From CAZRHR01 sp964578885 (lineage in GTDB: Bacteria; Bacteroidota; Bacteroidia; CAIKAF01): a stretch of DNA of 64,000 nt. The notes below the pieces were generated by a model that was given only the letters and a program-made list of their open reading frames with translations, did not search any database and was not told the origin of the DNA. Each line of letters opens with the position of its first letter. The first letter of the stretch is position 1. The stretch covers positions 105,823 through 169,822 of the forward strand of contig CAZOEO010000005.1 of the NCBI GenBank assembly GCA_964578885.1, written 5' to 3'. Both the position numbers and the translations under genes were made by a program. Of this stretch, positions 9,856-16,585 are shown piece after piece.

Positions 9856-9863
9856 CAAATATA
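9856..9863 (-). promoter_or_regulatory. TATATTTG promoter element three bases before the ATG
   Basis: On the minus strand TATATTTG is followed by GGC and then the ATG at 9852. It exactly fits TAnnTTTG. If active, the mRNA for the outer membrane protein and both kinases would be leaderless or nearly so. Confidence 0.4.
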
Positions 9864-9909
9864 TCCCTGAATTTTCAAAAACATTCTATTATATAAATTA
9901 AAACCAAAA

Positions 9910-11427
9910 TCAACTATGGGAAGAAAGGGTTGATTGAAGCGCAATAAGGGCTTCTGCCATGATGCGCTGGTCTGCCAAACGCGGCACTTTATGCTGCCCC
10001 CCAAGTTTTCCTTCCGCTTTCATGTAAGCCTGAAAACTTCCCGGTTGTAATGGTAAAATCCGAAGGGGACGCGTTACTTTACCATCTATCAAATCTTTGT
10101 AATACACATTTCTCCGACACATAGCCCGATCCAAGGCCAGGGCAAAAGCATCCAAATCAGTGGGCAATCGATCAAATTCTACCAGCCAATCATGGCCGGG
10201 CAAGCCCCCTTCCTCTGGCTGAACAAGCGGCGCCACATGAAATTCGCGGACGGTCGCCTCACTTTCGACCAATACTTCCTGCATGGCGCCTTCCACTTCT
10301 TCGGCGATCACGTGTTCTCCAAACGCTGAAATAAAATGTTTGATTCGTCCCGTCACTACAATTCTGTAGGGATTCAATGAAACAAACTTGACCGTATCGC
10401 CGATGAGATAGCCCCATAAACCTGCATTCGTGTGCAAAACAATCGCATAATTTTCGCCAAGCTGTACGTCTGCTAAAGCATAACGAGTCGGCTGAGGAAG
10501 ATGTGCTTCTTTTATCGGAATAAATTCATAAAAAATACCCACCCAGGTTTGCAGCAAAAGGCCAGGTTTTTCCTGTTCGTCCTGAAAAGCGATAAAACCT
10601 TCACTTGCGGGATATGTTTCAATCGTTTTTACAGATTTACCAAGACTTTCTTCAAATTTTTTTCGGTAAGGCGAATAATTCACACCTCCATATACGTAAA
10701 GACTGAGATTCGGAAAGATTTCCCTGACATTCTTTTTACCAGTAACGGTTAAAAGCCGATCCAGATACATTTGGGCCCAGGAGGGAATTCCTCCGATTAA
10801 ACGCATGTCTTGCTTCACCGTTTCGCGAACAATGGCATCGAGCTTGGTTTCCCAGTCATCAATACAATTGGTTTCCCAGGAAGGCAACTGATTTTTCCTA
10901 ATCCAGCCCGGAATATGATGGTTTACAATGCCTGAAAGTCTGCCGGTGAGAATGCCTCCTACTTTTTCCAACACAGGACTTCCGGATAAAAAAATCATGC
11001 CACCATCAAAAGCACTGGCGTCGCCGGTTTCCGCCACATAACAGAACACAGCGTTTCGAGCCGATCCCACATGGAAAGGCACGGAATCTTTGGAAATGGG
11101 AATCAGTTTGGTTCCACTGGTGGTTCCGCTGGTTTTGGCAAAATATAAAGGCTTTCCGGGCCAAAGCACATCCGATTCACCCGCTACCACACGAGAAATG
11201 TAGGGCCGAAGCTGTTCATAATCGGCCACAGGAATCTGCGCTTTAAACGAATCGTAGTCCCGAATATTCTGAAAATGATGGTCCCGGCCGAAGGCTGTGT
11301 TTTTTGCCTTTTCAACCAGACGATGGCGAAGTTGCTGCTGATCTAACAGTGCCCGCCTTGCTTTTCTCCGTATTCCGGCCGCCATTAAGCGCGCCAGAGG
11401 CAATATTAATGCTGATTTCCAACCCAT
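9910..11427 (-). CDS. GH3 auxin-responsive-promoter family protein (acyl-acid amido synthetase homologue)
   Basis: 505 aa from an ATG. The ATP/AMP-binding motif KTSGTTSGTKLIPIS (near residue 90) and the later GDTVKFV and TGRIKHFIS segments match the GH3 family, which adenylates a carboxylic acid and joins it to an amino acid. The substrate in bacteria is unknown to me. It starts 3 bases after the stop of the M23-like gene, so it belongs to the rbfA / radical SAM / M23-like / GH3 operon. No signal peptide is clear despite a hydrophobic start (ALILPLARLMAAG). Confidence 0.88.
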   Translation of the reverse strand: MGWKSALILPLARLMAAGIRRKARRALLDQQQLRHRLVEKAKNTAFGRDHHFQNIRDYDSFKAQIPVADYEQLRPYISRVVAGESDVLWPGKPLYFAKTSGTTSGTKLIPISKDSVPFHVGSARNAVFCYVAETGDASAFDGGMIFLSGSPVLEKVGGILTGRLSGIVNHHIPGWIRKNQLPSWETNCIDDWETKLDAIVRETVKQDMRLIGGIPSWAQMYLDRLLTVTGKKNVREIFPNLSLYVYGGVNYSPYRKKFEESLGKSVKTIETYPASEGFIAFQDEQEKPGLLLQTWVGIFYEFIPIKEAHLPQPTRYALADVQLGENYAIVLHTNAGLWGYLIGDTVKFVSLNPYRIVVTGRIKHFISAFGEHVIAEEVEGAMQEVLVESEATVREFHVAPLVQPEEGGLPGHDWLVEFDRLPTDLDAFALALDRAMCRRNVYYKDLIDGKVTRPLRILPLQPGSFQAYMKAEGKLGGQHKVPRLADQRIMAEALIALQSTLSSHS

Positions 11428-11430
11428 TGG

Positions 11431-12306
11431 TTAAAATTGAATCATGGATTCCGGATCCAGGGGAGTCCCATTGAACCAAAGCTCAAAATGCAAAAATGGG
11501 CCTTTTCCCTGTTCCAGGGATTTTCCGGCAATACCAATCGGTTCTCCGGCACGAACAAAACTGCCCACTTTTTTCAATAAAGTAGCATTATTCTGATAAA
11601 TAGACACCAGATTTCCAGGATGTTGAACCGCCAGGACATAACCTGTTTCGGCGGTCCATCCGGCAAAAACCACCGTACCTTCCAGACAAGCCAACACAGG
11701 AGATTCCTCCGAGGTCATCACGTCTACGCCAAAATCTTTGGTTTCCCGCTGAAAGGGAGAAATGACTTTTCCCCGTAAAGGCGGAAAGAAGAGCATGCCT
11801 TCCAAGGCATTGTTTTGCTGAATCCTGGGCTGAACAGTAAAGCGTTCTTCTTCCTCTACGGCTTCTCTCAACTGCGCTTCTGCACGACTTATCCGATTCA
11901 CCGGTTGTACCAAACGAAGTGCGGAGTCAGGTTTTTCCGGCATCGGTTCTTCCCACTTTTTTCCGCTGGCCACTTGCTGAAAAACCATGAGTAAACGCGC
12001 CTGATCTAACATCGCTGCTTCTAGAGAATCTGCCGTTTTAGAAAGGGAACGTACCAATTTGCGCTGCTCCACGTCGGCGTAACCGGGAATATACTCGCGC
12101 AGCCCCGTGAAAGCCACCAAATAAAGGGTGAGACTCACCATCACCAACACGAGAAAAGAAAGTACCACCACAATGTTCCAACCAGAAAGCCGAAAGGTGT
12201 ATTTGGCCTCGTAATGGTCGTCGTGCATCACCAAAATCCGATACCGATACTTCCATTTCTCGAAAAAGTTGGGTTTGGCGGGACGATGCGCTTTTTTTTG
12301 TGCCAT
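11431..12306 (-). CDS. Membrane-anchored M23/LytM-domain protein, probably non-catalytic
   Basis: 291 aa from the ATG at 12306 (a TTG lies two codons upstream). A basic N-terminal tail is followed by one membrane segment at about 35-58, a predicted coiled coil (about 75-150), and a C-terminal LytM fold from about 175. The zinc and catalytic residues are degenerate. The HxGxD motif reads DFGVD (D191 in place of His, D195 kept), the YxH position reads YQN, and the final HxH reads FLH (F271, H273). It may therefore act as a regulator, like EnvC or NlpD, rather than as an endopeptidase. It starts 6 bases after the radical SAM stop codon. Confidence 0.85.
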   Translation of the reverse strand: MAQKKAHRPAKPNFFEKWKYRYRILVMHDDHYEAKYTFRLSGWNIVVVLSFLVLVMVSLTLYLVAFTGLREYIPGYADVEQRKLVRSLSKTADSLEAAMLDQARLLMVFQQVASGKKWEEPMPEKPDSALRLVQPVNRISRAEAQLREAVEEEERFTVQPRIQQNNALEGMLFFPPLRGKVISPFQRETKDFGVDVMTSEESPVLACLEGTVVFAGWTAETGYVLAVQHPGNLVSIYQNNATLLKKVGSFVRAGEPIGIAGKSLEQGKGPFLHFELWFNGTPLDPESMIQF

Positions 12307-12312
12307 AAACAA

Positions 12313-13338
12313 TCAGTTGGCCCAGACAGAAGTCCCTTCTGTGCAGTTGGTACAAATATCGATTTCTTTTCTAGACCGCAAAATAGAAGCTCTAAACTGC
12401 TGATAACGTTCCCCGTACCAAATCTCCTTCATGGTTTGGTGCTGAAAGTCGCCCAAAACATGTTGGGCATCTTTATCGAAACAGCAAGGCACCACTTTTC
12501 CATCCCAGGTTACCACGCAACCTTGCCACATTCGCCAGCAATGGTTCATTAATTCTCCCCGAATTTCCCAGGTTCCATCGGGCAATTTACGATAACGACT
12601 TCGGGCATCATTTTCCAGAATGAGGGGATGATCGTCGCCCGGCGCATAGATTTGTGCCGTTTTCATGACCACTTTATCCGCACCAATCTCTTTGGCTTTT
12701 CGAGCAATAAGGGGTAATTCCTTTTCATTGGGCTTCAACACCAAAGCTTGCACAACCAATTCGGGAAACGCGCTATTGGCTGCTTTTTTTGCGTCTACCA
12801 GGTTTTGTAATCCTTCCCAGACTTTGTCCAGCTTGCCTCCTACCCGATATGCTTCGTAGGATGCTTGTGTGGCGCCATCCACCGAAATAATCATCCGATG
12901 CAATCCACTTTCCACCACACGTTTGGCGGTATCCTTAGACAAATAATGTCCATTGGTGCTGGTGGCCGTAAAAATCTTATGATCTGCGGCATACCGAACC
13001 ATATCCAGGAATTTAGGATGCAGAAAAGGTTCTCCTTGAAAATAAAAAGTCAGATATTGGAGATGTGGCGCCACATCGGCAATGATTTTCCGATATAATT
13101 CCTGGTCCAACATGCCCGTGGGTCGTGAAAAAGAGCGGAGGCCACTTGGGCATTCCGGACATCTTAGGTTGCAGGCGGTGGTTGGTTCAATGGACATGGC
13201 CACGGGCAAGCCGGACATGCGGGGCAAGCCAAGGCGTTTGGAGCGATGGTAAGAAAAGAAAATGCGGCTTGCGTTCAGCAGGCGTGCCGGACTCAACTGA
13301 GCCACCATGGCATGCAGGGAAGCGACGCCGAAGATCAT
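12313..13338 (-). CDS. Radical SAM protein with SPASM-type C-terminus
   Basis: 341 aa. The radical SAM cluster motif is C56, C60, C63 in ACNLRCPECPSG. The C-terminal region has clustered cysteines (CWRMWQGC, VVPCCFDK, DICTNC) as in SPASM/twitch domains that hold additional iron-sulfur clusters. Members modify peptides, proteins or small molecules; the substrate here is unknown and no short precursor peptide gene is seen beside it. The start is an ATG in a 4-base ATGA overlap with rbfA, and the GH3-family synthetase follows downstream. Confidence 0.88.
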   Translation of the reverse strand: MIFGVASLHAMVAQLSPARLLNASRIFFSYHRSKRLGLPRMSGLPVAMSIEPTTACNLRCPECPSGLRSFSRPTGMLDQELYRKIIADVAPHLQYLTFYFQGEPFLHPKFLDMVRYAADHKIFTATSTNGHYLSKDTAKRVVESGLHRMIISVDGATQASYEAYRVGGKLDKVWEGLQNLVDAKKAANSAFPELVVQALVLKPNEKELPLIARKAKEIGADKVVMKTAQIYAPGDDHPLILENDARSRYRKLPDGTWEIRGELMNHCWRMWQGCVVTWDGKVVPCCFDKDAQHVLGDFQHQTMKEIWYGERYQQFRASILRSRKEIDICTNCTEGTSVWAN

Positions 13339-13697
13339 GATTCAGGCTGGTCCTTCTCGTTGCGGTCCAACAATTGGGAGATGCGGTCGGCGTAGGCGGC
13401 AGAATCGTCATGGAAGAAGGCCAGTTCCGGCACAATGCGAAGTTGATGACGCAGTTTCTGACCGAGGATGTAGCGGATTTTCGATTTGTTGTCTTCGAGT
13501 TTTTCCATGACGGCCGGGGCGGGTTCTTTGCCAAAAATGCTGAAATAGACTTTGGCAAAAGAGAGGTCTGGAGACACGCGCACCACGGTGGCGGTAACCA
13601 TGCTACCGGGTGAAACCCAAGCGAGGTCACGAAGGATAAGTTCACCGATTTCTTTGAGAATCAGTCTGGCTACTTTTTGTTGTCGCGTGGTTTCCAT
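13335..13697 (-). CDS. rbfA: Ribosome-binding factor A
   Basis: 120 aa from the ATG at 13697, giving METTRQQKVARLILKEI; a longer frame begins at a TTG but the family length fits this start. RbfA binds the 30S subunit and helps mature the 5' end of 16S rRNA. The KH-like core includes GSMVTATVVRVSPDLSFAKV and RYILGQKLRHQLRIVPEL, with an Asp/Asn-rich tail. It is the first gene of the operon leading to the radical SAM, M23-like and GH3 genes. A TACCTTTG promoter element lies 35 bases upstream. Confidence 0.9.
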   Translation of the reverse strand: METTRQQKVARLILKEIGELILRDLAWVSPGSMVTATVVRVSPDLSFAKVYFSIFGKEPAPAVMEKLEDNKSKIRYILGQKLRHQLRIVPELAFFHDDSAAYADRISQLLDRNEKDQPES

Positions 13698-13731
13698 GGT
13701 GGTTTTATGTCTGCCCGGAGGGGATGAGGCA

Positions 13732-13739
13732 CAAAGGTA
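13732..13739 (-). promoter_or_regulatory. TACCTTTG -7 promoter element for the rbfA operon
   Basis: Minus-strand TACCTTTG is an exact TAnnTTTG match, giving a short leader of about 30 bases before the rbfA ATG. No good -33 element is seen. Confidence 0.45.
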
Positions 13740-13804
13740 CAAAATCCTGAGGAAGGGTTTGGGAGAAAAAGAGTGGGTTGCGGGATGAAAAAAGCGAGAT
13801 TTTT

Positions 13805-13835
13805 TTTGGAAAAATGGGATGTGCCTTTATCTTTG
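13805..13835 (+). promoter_or_regulatory. Bacteroidota promoter of the tRNA-Asn gene
   Basis: A -33 TTTG (13805-13808) and a -7 TATCTTTG (13828-13835) are separated by exactly 19 bases, the classical Bacteroidota sigma-factor arrangement. The tRNA begins 35 bases further on. This is the cleanest promoter in the window. Confidence 0.75.
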
Positions 13836-13869
13836 CAATCCGAATTTAATGGCAATGCCATTTCGTTCT

Positions 13870-13943
13870 TCCTCCTTAGCTCAGTTGGTTAGAGCATCTG
13901 ACTGTTAATCAGAGGGTCGCTGGTTCAAGTCCAGCAGGGGGAG
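13870..13943 (+). tRNA. tRNA-Asn (anticodon GTT)
   Basis: 74 nt cloverleaf. The acceptor stem TCCTCCT pairs with AGGGGGA (one G-U), the anticodon loop is CTGTTAA with anticodon GTT, and the T arm is GCTGG / TTCAAGT / CCAGC. The discriminator is G and CCA is not encoded. A 12-base stretch across its 3' end recurs at 15660, marking it as an insertion site (see findings). Confidence 0.97.
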
Positions 13944-13949
13944 CAGAAA
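13938..13949 (+). repeat. Direct repeat copy 1 at the tRNA-Asn 3' end (att-like)
   Basis: GGGGAGCAGAAA covers the last bases of the tRNA acceptor stem, the discriminator and 6 bases beyond. The same 12 bases occur at 15660-15671 in the same orientation, 1722 bases away, bracketing the toxin/antitoxin/chaperone operon. Confidence 0.6.
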
Positions 13950-13976
13950 GCCTCACAGCAATGTGAGGCTTTTTTT
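13947..13976. terminator. Rho-independent terminator after tRNA-Asn
   Basis: An 11-bp stem (AAAGCCTCACA / TGTGAGGCTTT) with loop GCAA is followed by a T run. An A run before the stem lets it also end transcription of the leftward toxin-antitoxin operon. Confidence 0.9.
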
Positions 13977-14015
13977 GTTTGTTTTGAAAGTGACTATGTA
14001 TTGCTACTCCAAAGG

Positions 14016-14453
14016 CTAAAACGGCTGGGGTTCAATCATCGGAAGAAAGGCATTATGCAAAGGCGTACCTTTAAAAGAAGCAAACATTACACCTCTCGTA
14101 GTGGAAATGGAGATGCTGTTTACAATATCTAATAACTGCTGTGGCAAAGCGATTTTCCCCGTAGATTCAGTTTTGATTATCGCATCAAAGTTCTTTAGTT
14201 CAAATATGCAATTCACAGAAATTGCTCCTAGGGCTATAGATTGATTTTCGGTGAGTATTTCAACATGAACGATGGCAAACAGGAGTTTATCTAGAGCATC
14301 TACTTTAGTTTCAATATTGATATTGAATTTAAAATTGCCGGGATTGATCGTTCCTGGAGCGAGCATATATTGATTACTGCTAAGTAATTCTATGCCCTTT
14401 AGTTGAATTTCAATATTCCTACTTTTACTCGTTTCTATTTTCTTTCGTTTCAT
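14016..14453 (-). CDS. SecB-like chaperone of a toxin-antitoxin-chaperone operon (probable)
   Basis: 145 aa from an ATG. The body is beta-rich (FKFNINIETKVDAL, LLFAIVHVEILTE), then IFELKNF, LPQQLLDIVNSI and a C-terminal TTRGVMFASF segment. This order matches the SecB fold: four beta strands, a long helix, and a helix beginning near a conserved Arg-Gly. It is smaller and more divergent than export SecB, as are the SecB-like chaperones coupled to HigBA-type modules, for example Rv1957 of M. tuberculosis. It is the third gene after a toxin-like and an HTH gene. It would bind the C-terminal tail of the antitoxin and protect it from aggregation and proteolysis. Without a profile search this is a strong inference, not proof. 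Confidence 0.6.
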   Translation of the reverse strand: MKRKKIETSKSRNIEIQLKGIELLSSNQYMLAPGTINPGNFKFNINIETKVDALDKLLFAIVHVEILTENQSIALGAISVNCIFELKNFDAIIKTESTGKIALPQQLLDIVNSISISTTRGVMFASFKGTPLHNAFLPMIEPQPF

Positions 14454-14489
14454 TTTATAACAAATTATTGCCTAGCCCGTGTATAGCTT

Positions 14490-14891
14490 TTATATAGGTT
14501 TGTCTTTATAAGAAATTGGATCTTCGTTCACGGAATAATTTTTCGTTGAATACGTAATGTACTGGTATGAAGCGGCAGAAAATGTATTTGTATAGACATC
14601 CTTTACTTGTTTTTGCGCAAAAAGTACAGCAATCTCCACACCGAGAACCTGCGAAATTTGCACAAGTGTTTCAACCGTAAAATTATGAGCACCACTCAAC
14701 CACTTTGAAATTTCAGGTTGAGTTTTGTTTAGCTCCGAGGCAAATCTAGTCTTTGACCAACCTTTAGACCTGATGAGATCTTCAATATTGGCTGCCAATT
14801 GCATTTTGACATTTGTTTGCTCCATTTCCAAAGGAGTTGCCTCATTCTGTAATTCTTGGATTAATGGGCTATTATATTCTCTCGCTTTCAT
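14490..14891 (-). CDS. HigA-like HTH antitoxin with a C-terminal extension
   Basis: 133 aa from an ATG. Residues about 28-92 form an XRE helix-turn-helix (WSKTRFASELNKTQPEISKW) as in HigA antitoxins. A further roughly 40 residues, rich in Tyr, Thr and Ser (SAASYQYITYSTKNYS), follow the HTH. In toxin-antitoxin-chaperone systems such a tail is the chaperone-addiction region that makes the antitoxin depend on its SecB-like partner. It starts 20 bases after the toxin stop, and the SecB-like gene follows 36 bases further on. It is expected to repress its own operon. Confidence 0.8.
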   Translation of the reverse strand: MKAREYNSPLIQELQNEATPLEMEQTNVKMQLAANIEDLIRSKGWSKTRFASELNKTQPEISKWLSGAHNFTVETLVQISQVLGVEIAVLFAQKQVKDVYTNTFSAASYQYITYSTKNYSVNEDPISYKDKPI

Positions 14892-14911
14892 GATGTTGTC
14901 TGTTTTGTTTG

Positions 14912-15409
14912 TTATTCTTCGTCTTCAAAAAAGTAAAAATTACCTTCCAGTTCTGGCTTGTCTCTCGACATGTATATTTCTCCGCTGTCCATTCGCCTTG
15001 CTATGTCTTTGGCGTATTCAATCATTCTTGTCGCTTCCTCAGTCAACTTTGTATCATCTTGCCATGCCATCGTTTCCTTTGTTTTCAACCCGCCACCTCC
15101 GAGAATTATAACGTCTGAACCGTATCTGATGCAATACAATCTTAGATTTTTTTCGGGCAGATCGTACAATGCACAAACACCATCGCCATACCGACCTTCA
15201 AAATGCTTGAAATAAGAATGCCTTGCACCATGCTTTGTACCTATTAGCTTCAGCCTGTTATTTATATCTCTTACTTCTTCCCTGAAATCAGCTATGTTTT
15301 CGTTTATAAAAACATCATACAGCGTCAAACCTCCTCTTTCTGGAATGATGGAATACACTGTACACTGCCTTCCACTCAAAAGACTTAATTTGACAATCTC
15401 GTATTCCAC
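14912..15409 (-). CDS. RelE/HigB-like toxin (probable), 165 aa
   Basis: A GTG start is chosen because a TAG stop lies five codons upstream in frame. The core LRLYCIRYGSDVIILGGGGLK resembles the terminal strands of RelE/HigB mRNA interferases (the fold in which 'R-x-x-Y ... ihaF-K' occurs), preceded by an HFEGRYGDGVCALYD segment. At 165 aa it is much longer than ordinary HigB (about 90-110 aa), with extensions at both ends. It heads the operon before the HTH antitoxin. Activity is inferred from context and weak similarity; the catalytic residues cannot be assigned by eye. Confidence 0.65.
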   Translation of the reverse strand: MEYEIVKLSLLSGRQCTVYSIIPERGGLTLYDVFINENIADFREEVRDINNRLKLIGTKHGARHSYFKHFEGRYGDGVCALYDLPEKNLRLYCIRYGSDVIILGGGGLKTKETMAWQDDTKLTEEATRMIEYAKDIARRMDSGEIYMSRDKPELEGNFYFFEDEE

Positions 15410-15659
15410 TTGGCTTTTAGCCTATAAATGATGTATAATTTAACTTTTAACGTATAAAAGGCGGGGGATTTACATCCTTTTTCAAATTTAAGAAGACATT
15501 TCCACATTTTCATAACTTATAAGTTAATTTTATGCTTTAACATCGACCAAACACTAGTTGTCGCCAATATAAATCCACCTAAAATTTTGTTAAGCAAGTA
15601 ATTAAGTGTTGCATAAGCACGCAACTCATCCCAGAATTGGTTCGAGAATAGACCATTGT
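15410..15659. other. Upstream region of the toxin operon with palindromes and a decayed tRNA fragment
   Basis: There is no gene here. It holds an 11-base inverted repeat GGCT-TTT-AGCC (15412-15422) next to the toxin start, a perfect 14-base palindrome TAACTTATAAGTTA (15513-15526), and a T-arm-like GGTTCGAGA at 15639-15647 ahead of the second att-like repeat. The palindromes are candidate antitoxin operators. Confidence 0.5.
15513..15526. promoter_or_regulatory. Candidate operator, 14-base perfect palindrome
   Basis: TAACTTATAAGTTA reads the same on both strands and lies about 105 bases upstream of the toxin start, the usual place for an antitoxin to bind. No binding data; a chance palindrome in AT-rich DNA is possible. 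Confidence 0.35.
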
Positions 15660-15671
15660 GGGGAGCAGAAA
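15660..15671 (+). repeat. Direct repeat copy 2 of the tRNA-Asn 3' end (att-like)
   Basis: GGGGAGCAGAAA is identical to 13938-13949. It is preceded by a degenerate T-arm-like sequence and followed, as in the intact tRNA, by a terminator hairpin. This is what remains at the far side of an element inserted into a tRNA gene. Confidence 0.55.
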
Positions 15672-15675
15672 AATC

Positions 15676-15706
15676 AAGGGGTTACATAAACGTAACCCCT
15701 TTTTTA
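15676..15706 (+). terminator. Rho-independent terminator after the tRNA remnant
   Basis: Stem AAGGGGTTAC / GTAACCCCTT with a 6-base loop, followed by a T run. It is probably the original terminator of the tRNA-Asn gene before the insertion. Confidence 0.85.
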
Positions 15707-15943
15707 TTTCCCATTGTAACACAAATCGAATTTTTTGGGGTTTCACTTGCTGCAATAACCTTGTGAGTGAATGCGGCTTTTTTTGTCTTTCAGCGAGCAT
15801 TTTTTCAATGATCTTGTCCAGGGAAAATGAATATTTTTGAGACAAATCAAACTAATCATGAAAAGAAAGCCAATCGACTTTCCAAGGCGTTGGGGATGAT
15901 TAACCATACCCTTGTCAAAGATGAAATTTAAACTGAGATAAAA
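15707..15943. other. Non-coding stretch before the lipoprotein gene
   Basis: I see no supported gene in this stretch. Open frames here overlap the terminator and the tRNA remnant and have no start context. Confidence 0.5.
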
Positions 15944-16360
15944 ATGAAAAAGCTATATTTTACTTCAACCATACTAACACTGCTTTTATCTTTTGGATGC
16001 GGTGATATTACACCTAAGAAAAAAGACAAAAATCCTGAAAGCGATAGGGTGTTTTTAGAATTAACTGAGAGGGAAATGAACGGCATTAAAATTAGTTTAG
16101 AACAGGGCGTTGAAATCTGTGGGTGCATAAAAACATCAAGCAAGGATTTTGAAGCAGTATGGGCTGCGGCTTGTACGGTAAAAAATGGACTTACAGATGT
16201 GGGCGTTTGGGCGATTACAAAAAATGCAGGTACATTTAGTTCTGTATCGGCCTATACCACACTCGTCAGTGATTTTGGAGAACATCCTGATGTATCCATG
16301 AGGGACGACGGATTTCAAGAGGCTCATGACAAGGCAAAAGAAATGTTTCCATGTAAATAA
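15944..16360 (+). CDS. Small lipoprotein of unknown function
   Basis: 138 aa from an ATG. A signal peptide with lipobox LSFGC sets the lipidated cysteine at about residue 19, followed by a Lys-rich linker. The mature domain has cysteines near residues 64, 66 and 83 and at the C-terminus (MFPCK), suggesting disulfides. I recognise no family. It is a single gene ended by the terminator at 16436. Confidence 0.75.
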   Translation: MKKLYFTSTILTLLLSFGCGDITPKKKDKNPESDRVFLELTEREMNGIKISLEQGVEICGCIKTSSKDFEAVWAAACTVKNGLTDVGVWAITKNAGTFSSVSAYTTLVSDFGEHPDVSMRDDGFQEAHDKAKEMFPCK

Positions 16361-16435
16361 GTTGTTTTAAAGCCCAAAGGTCAAGCATCACTTAGGCTCA
16401 TCACTAAAAGATTCGGGTTAAGCAAATTATTTCAC

Positions 16436-16458
16436 AAGGGGCTTCCCGCCCCTTTTTT
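16436..16458 (+). terminator. Rho-independent terminator after the lipoprotein gene
   Basis: Stem AAGGGGC / GCCCCTT with loop TTCCC and a T run. Confidence 0.85.
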
Positions 16459-16585
16459 ATTCCTTCGTGTACTGGGGCTGTGCTTTTCGAACAGGTTCAA
16501 TGGATACAAAATAGCCGGTTTAAGGAACAAAAAACACCCTTTTATCAACTTAAAAACACATCTCTAACGTCCAAACAATAAAAAT

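Noticed and set aside
15579..15845. 88-codon minus-strand frame starting MSQKYSFSLDKII
   Set aside because: It runs across the terminator hairpin and the tRNA remnant and has no domain or promoter; its composition is like non-coding DNA.
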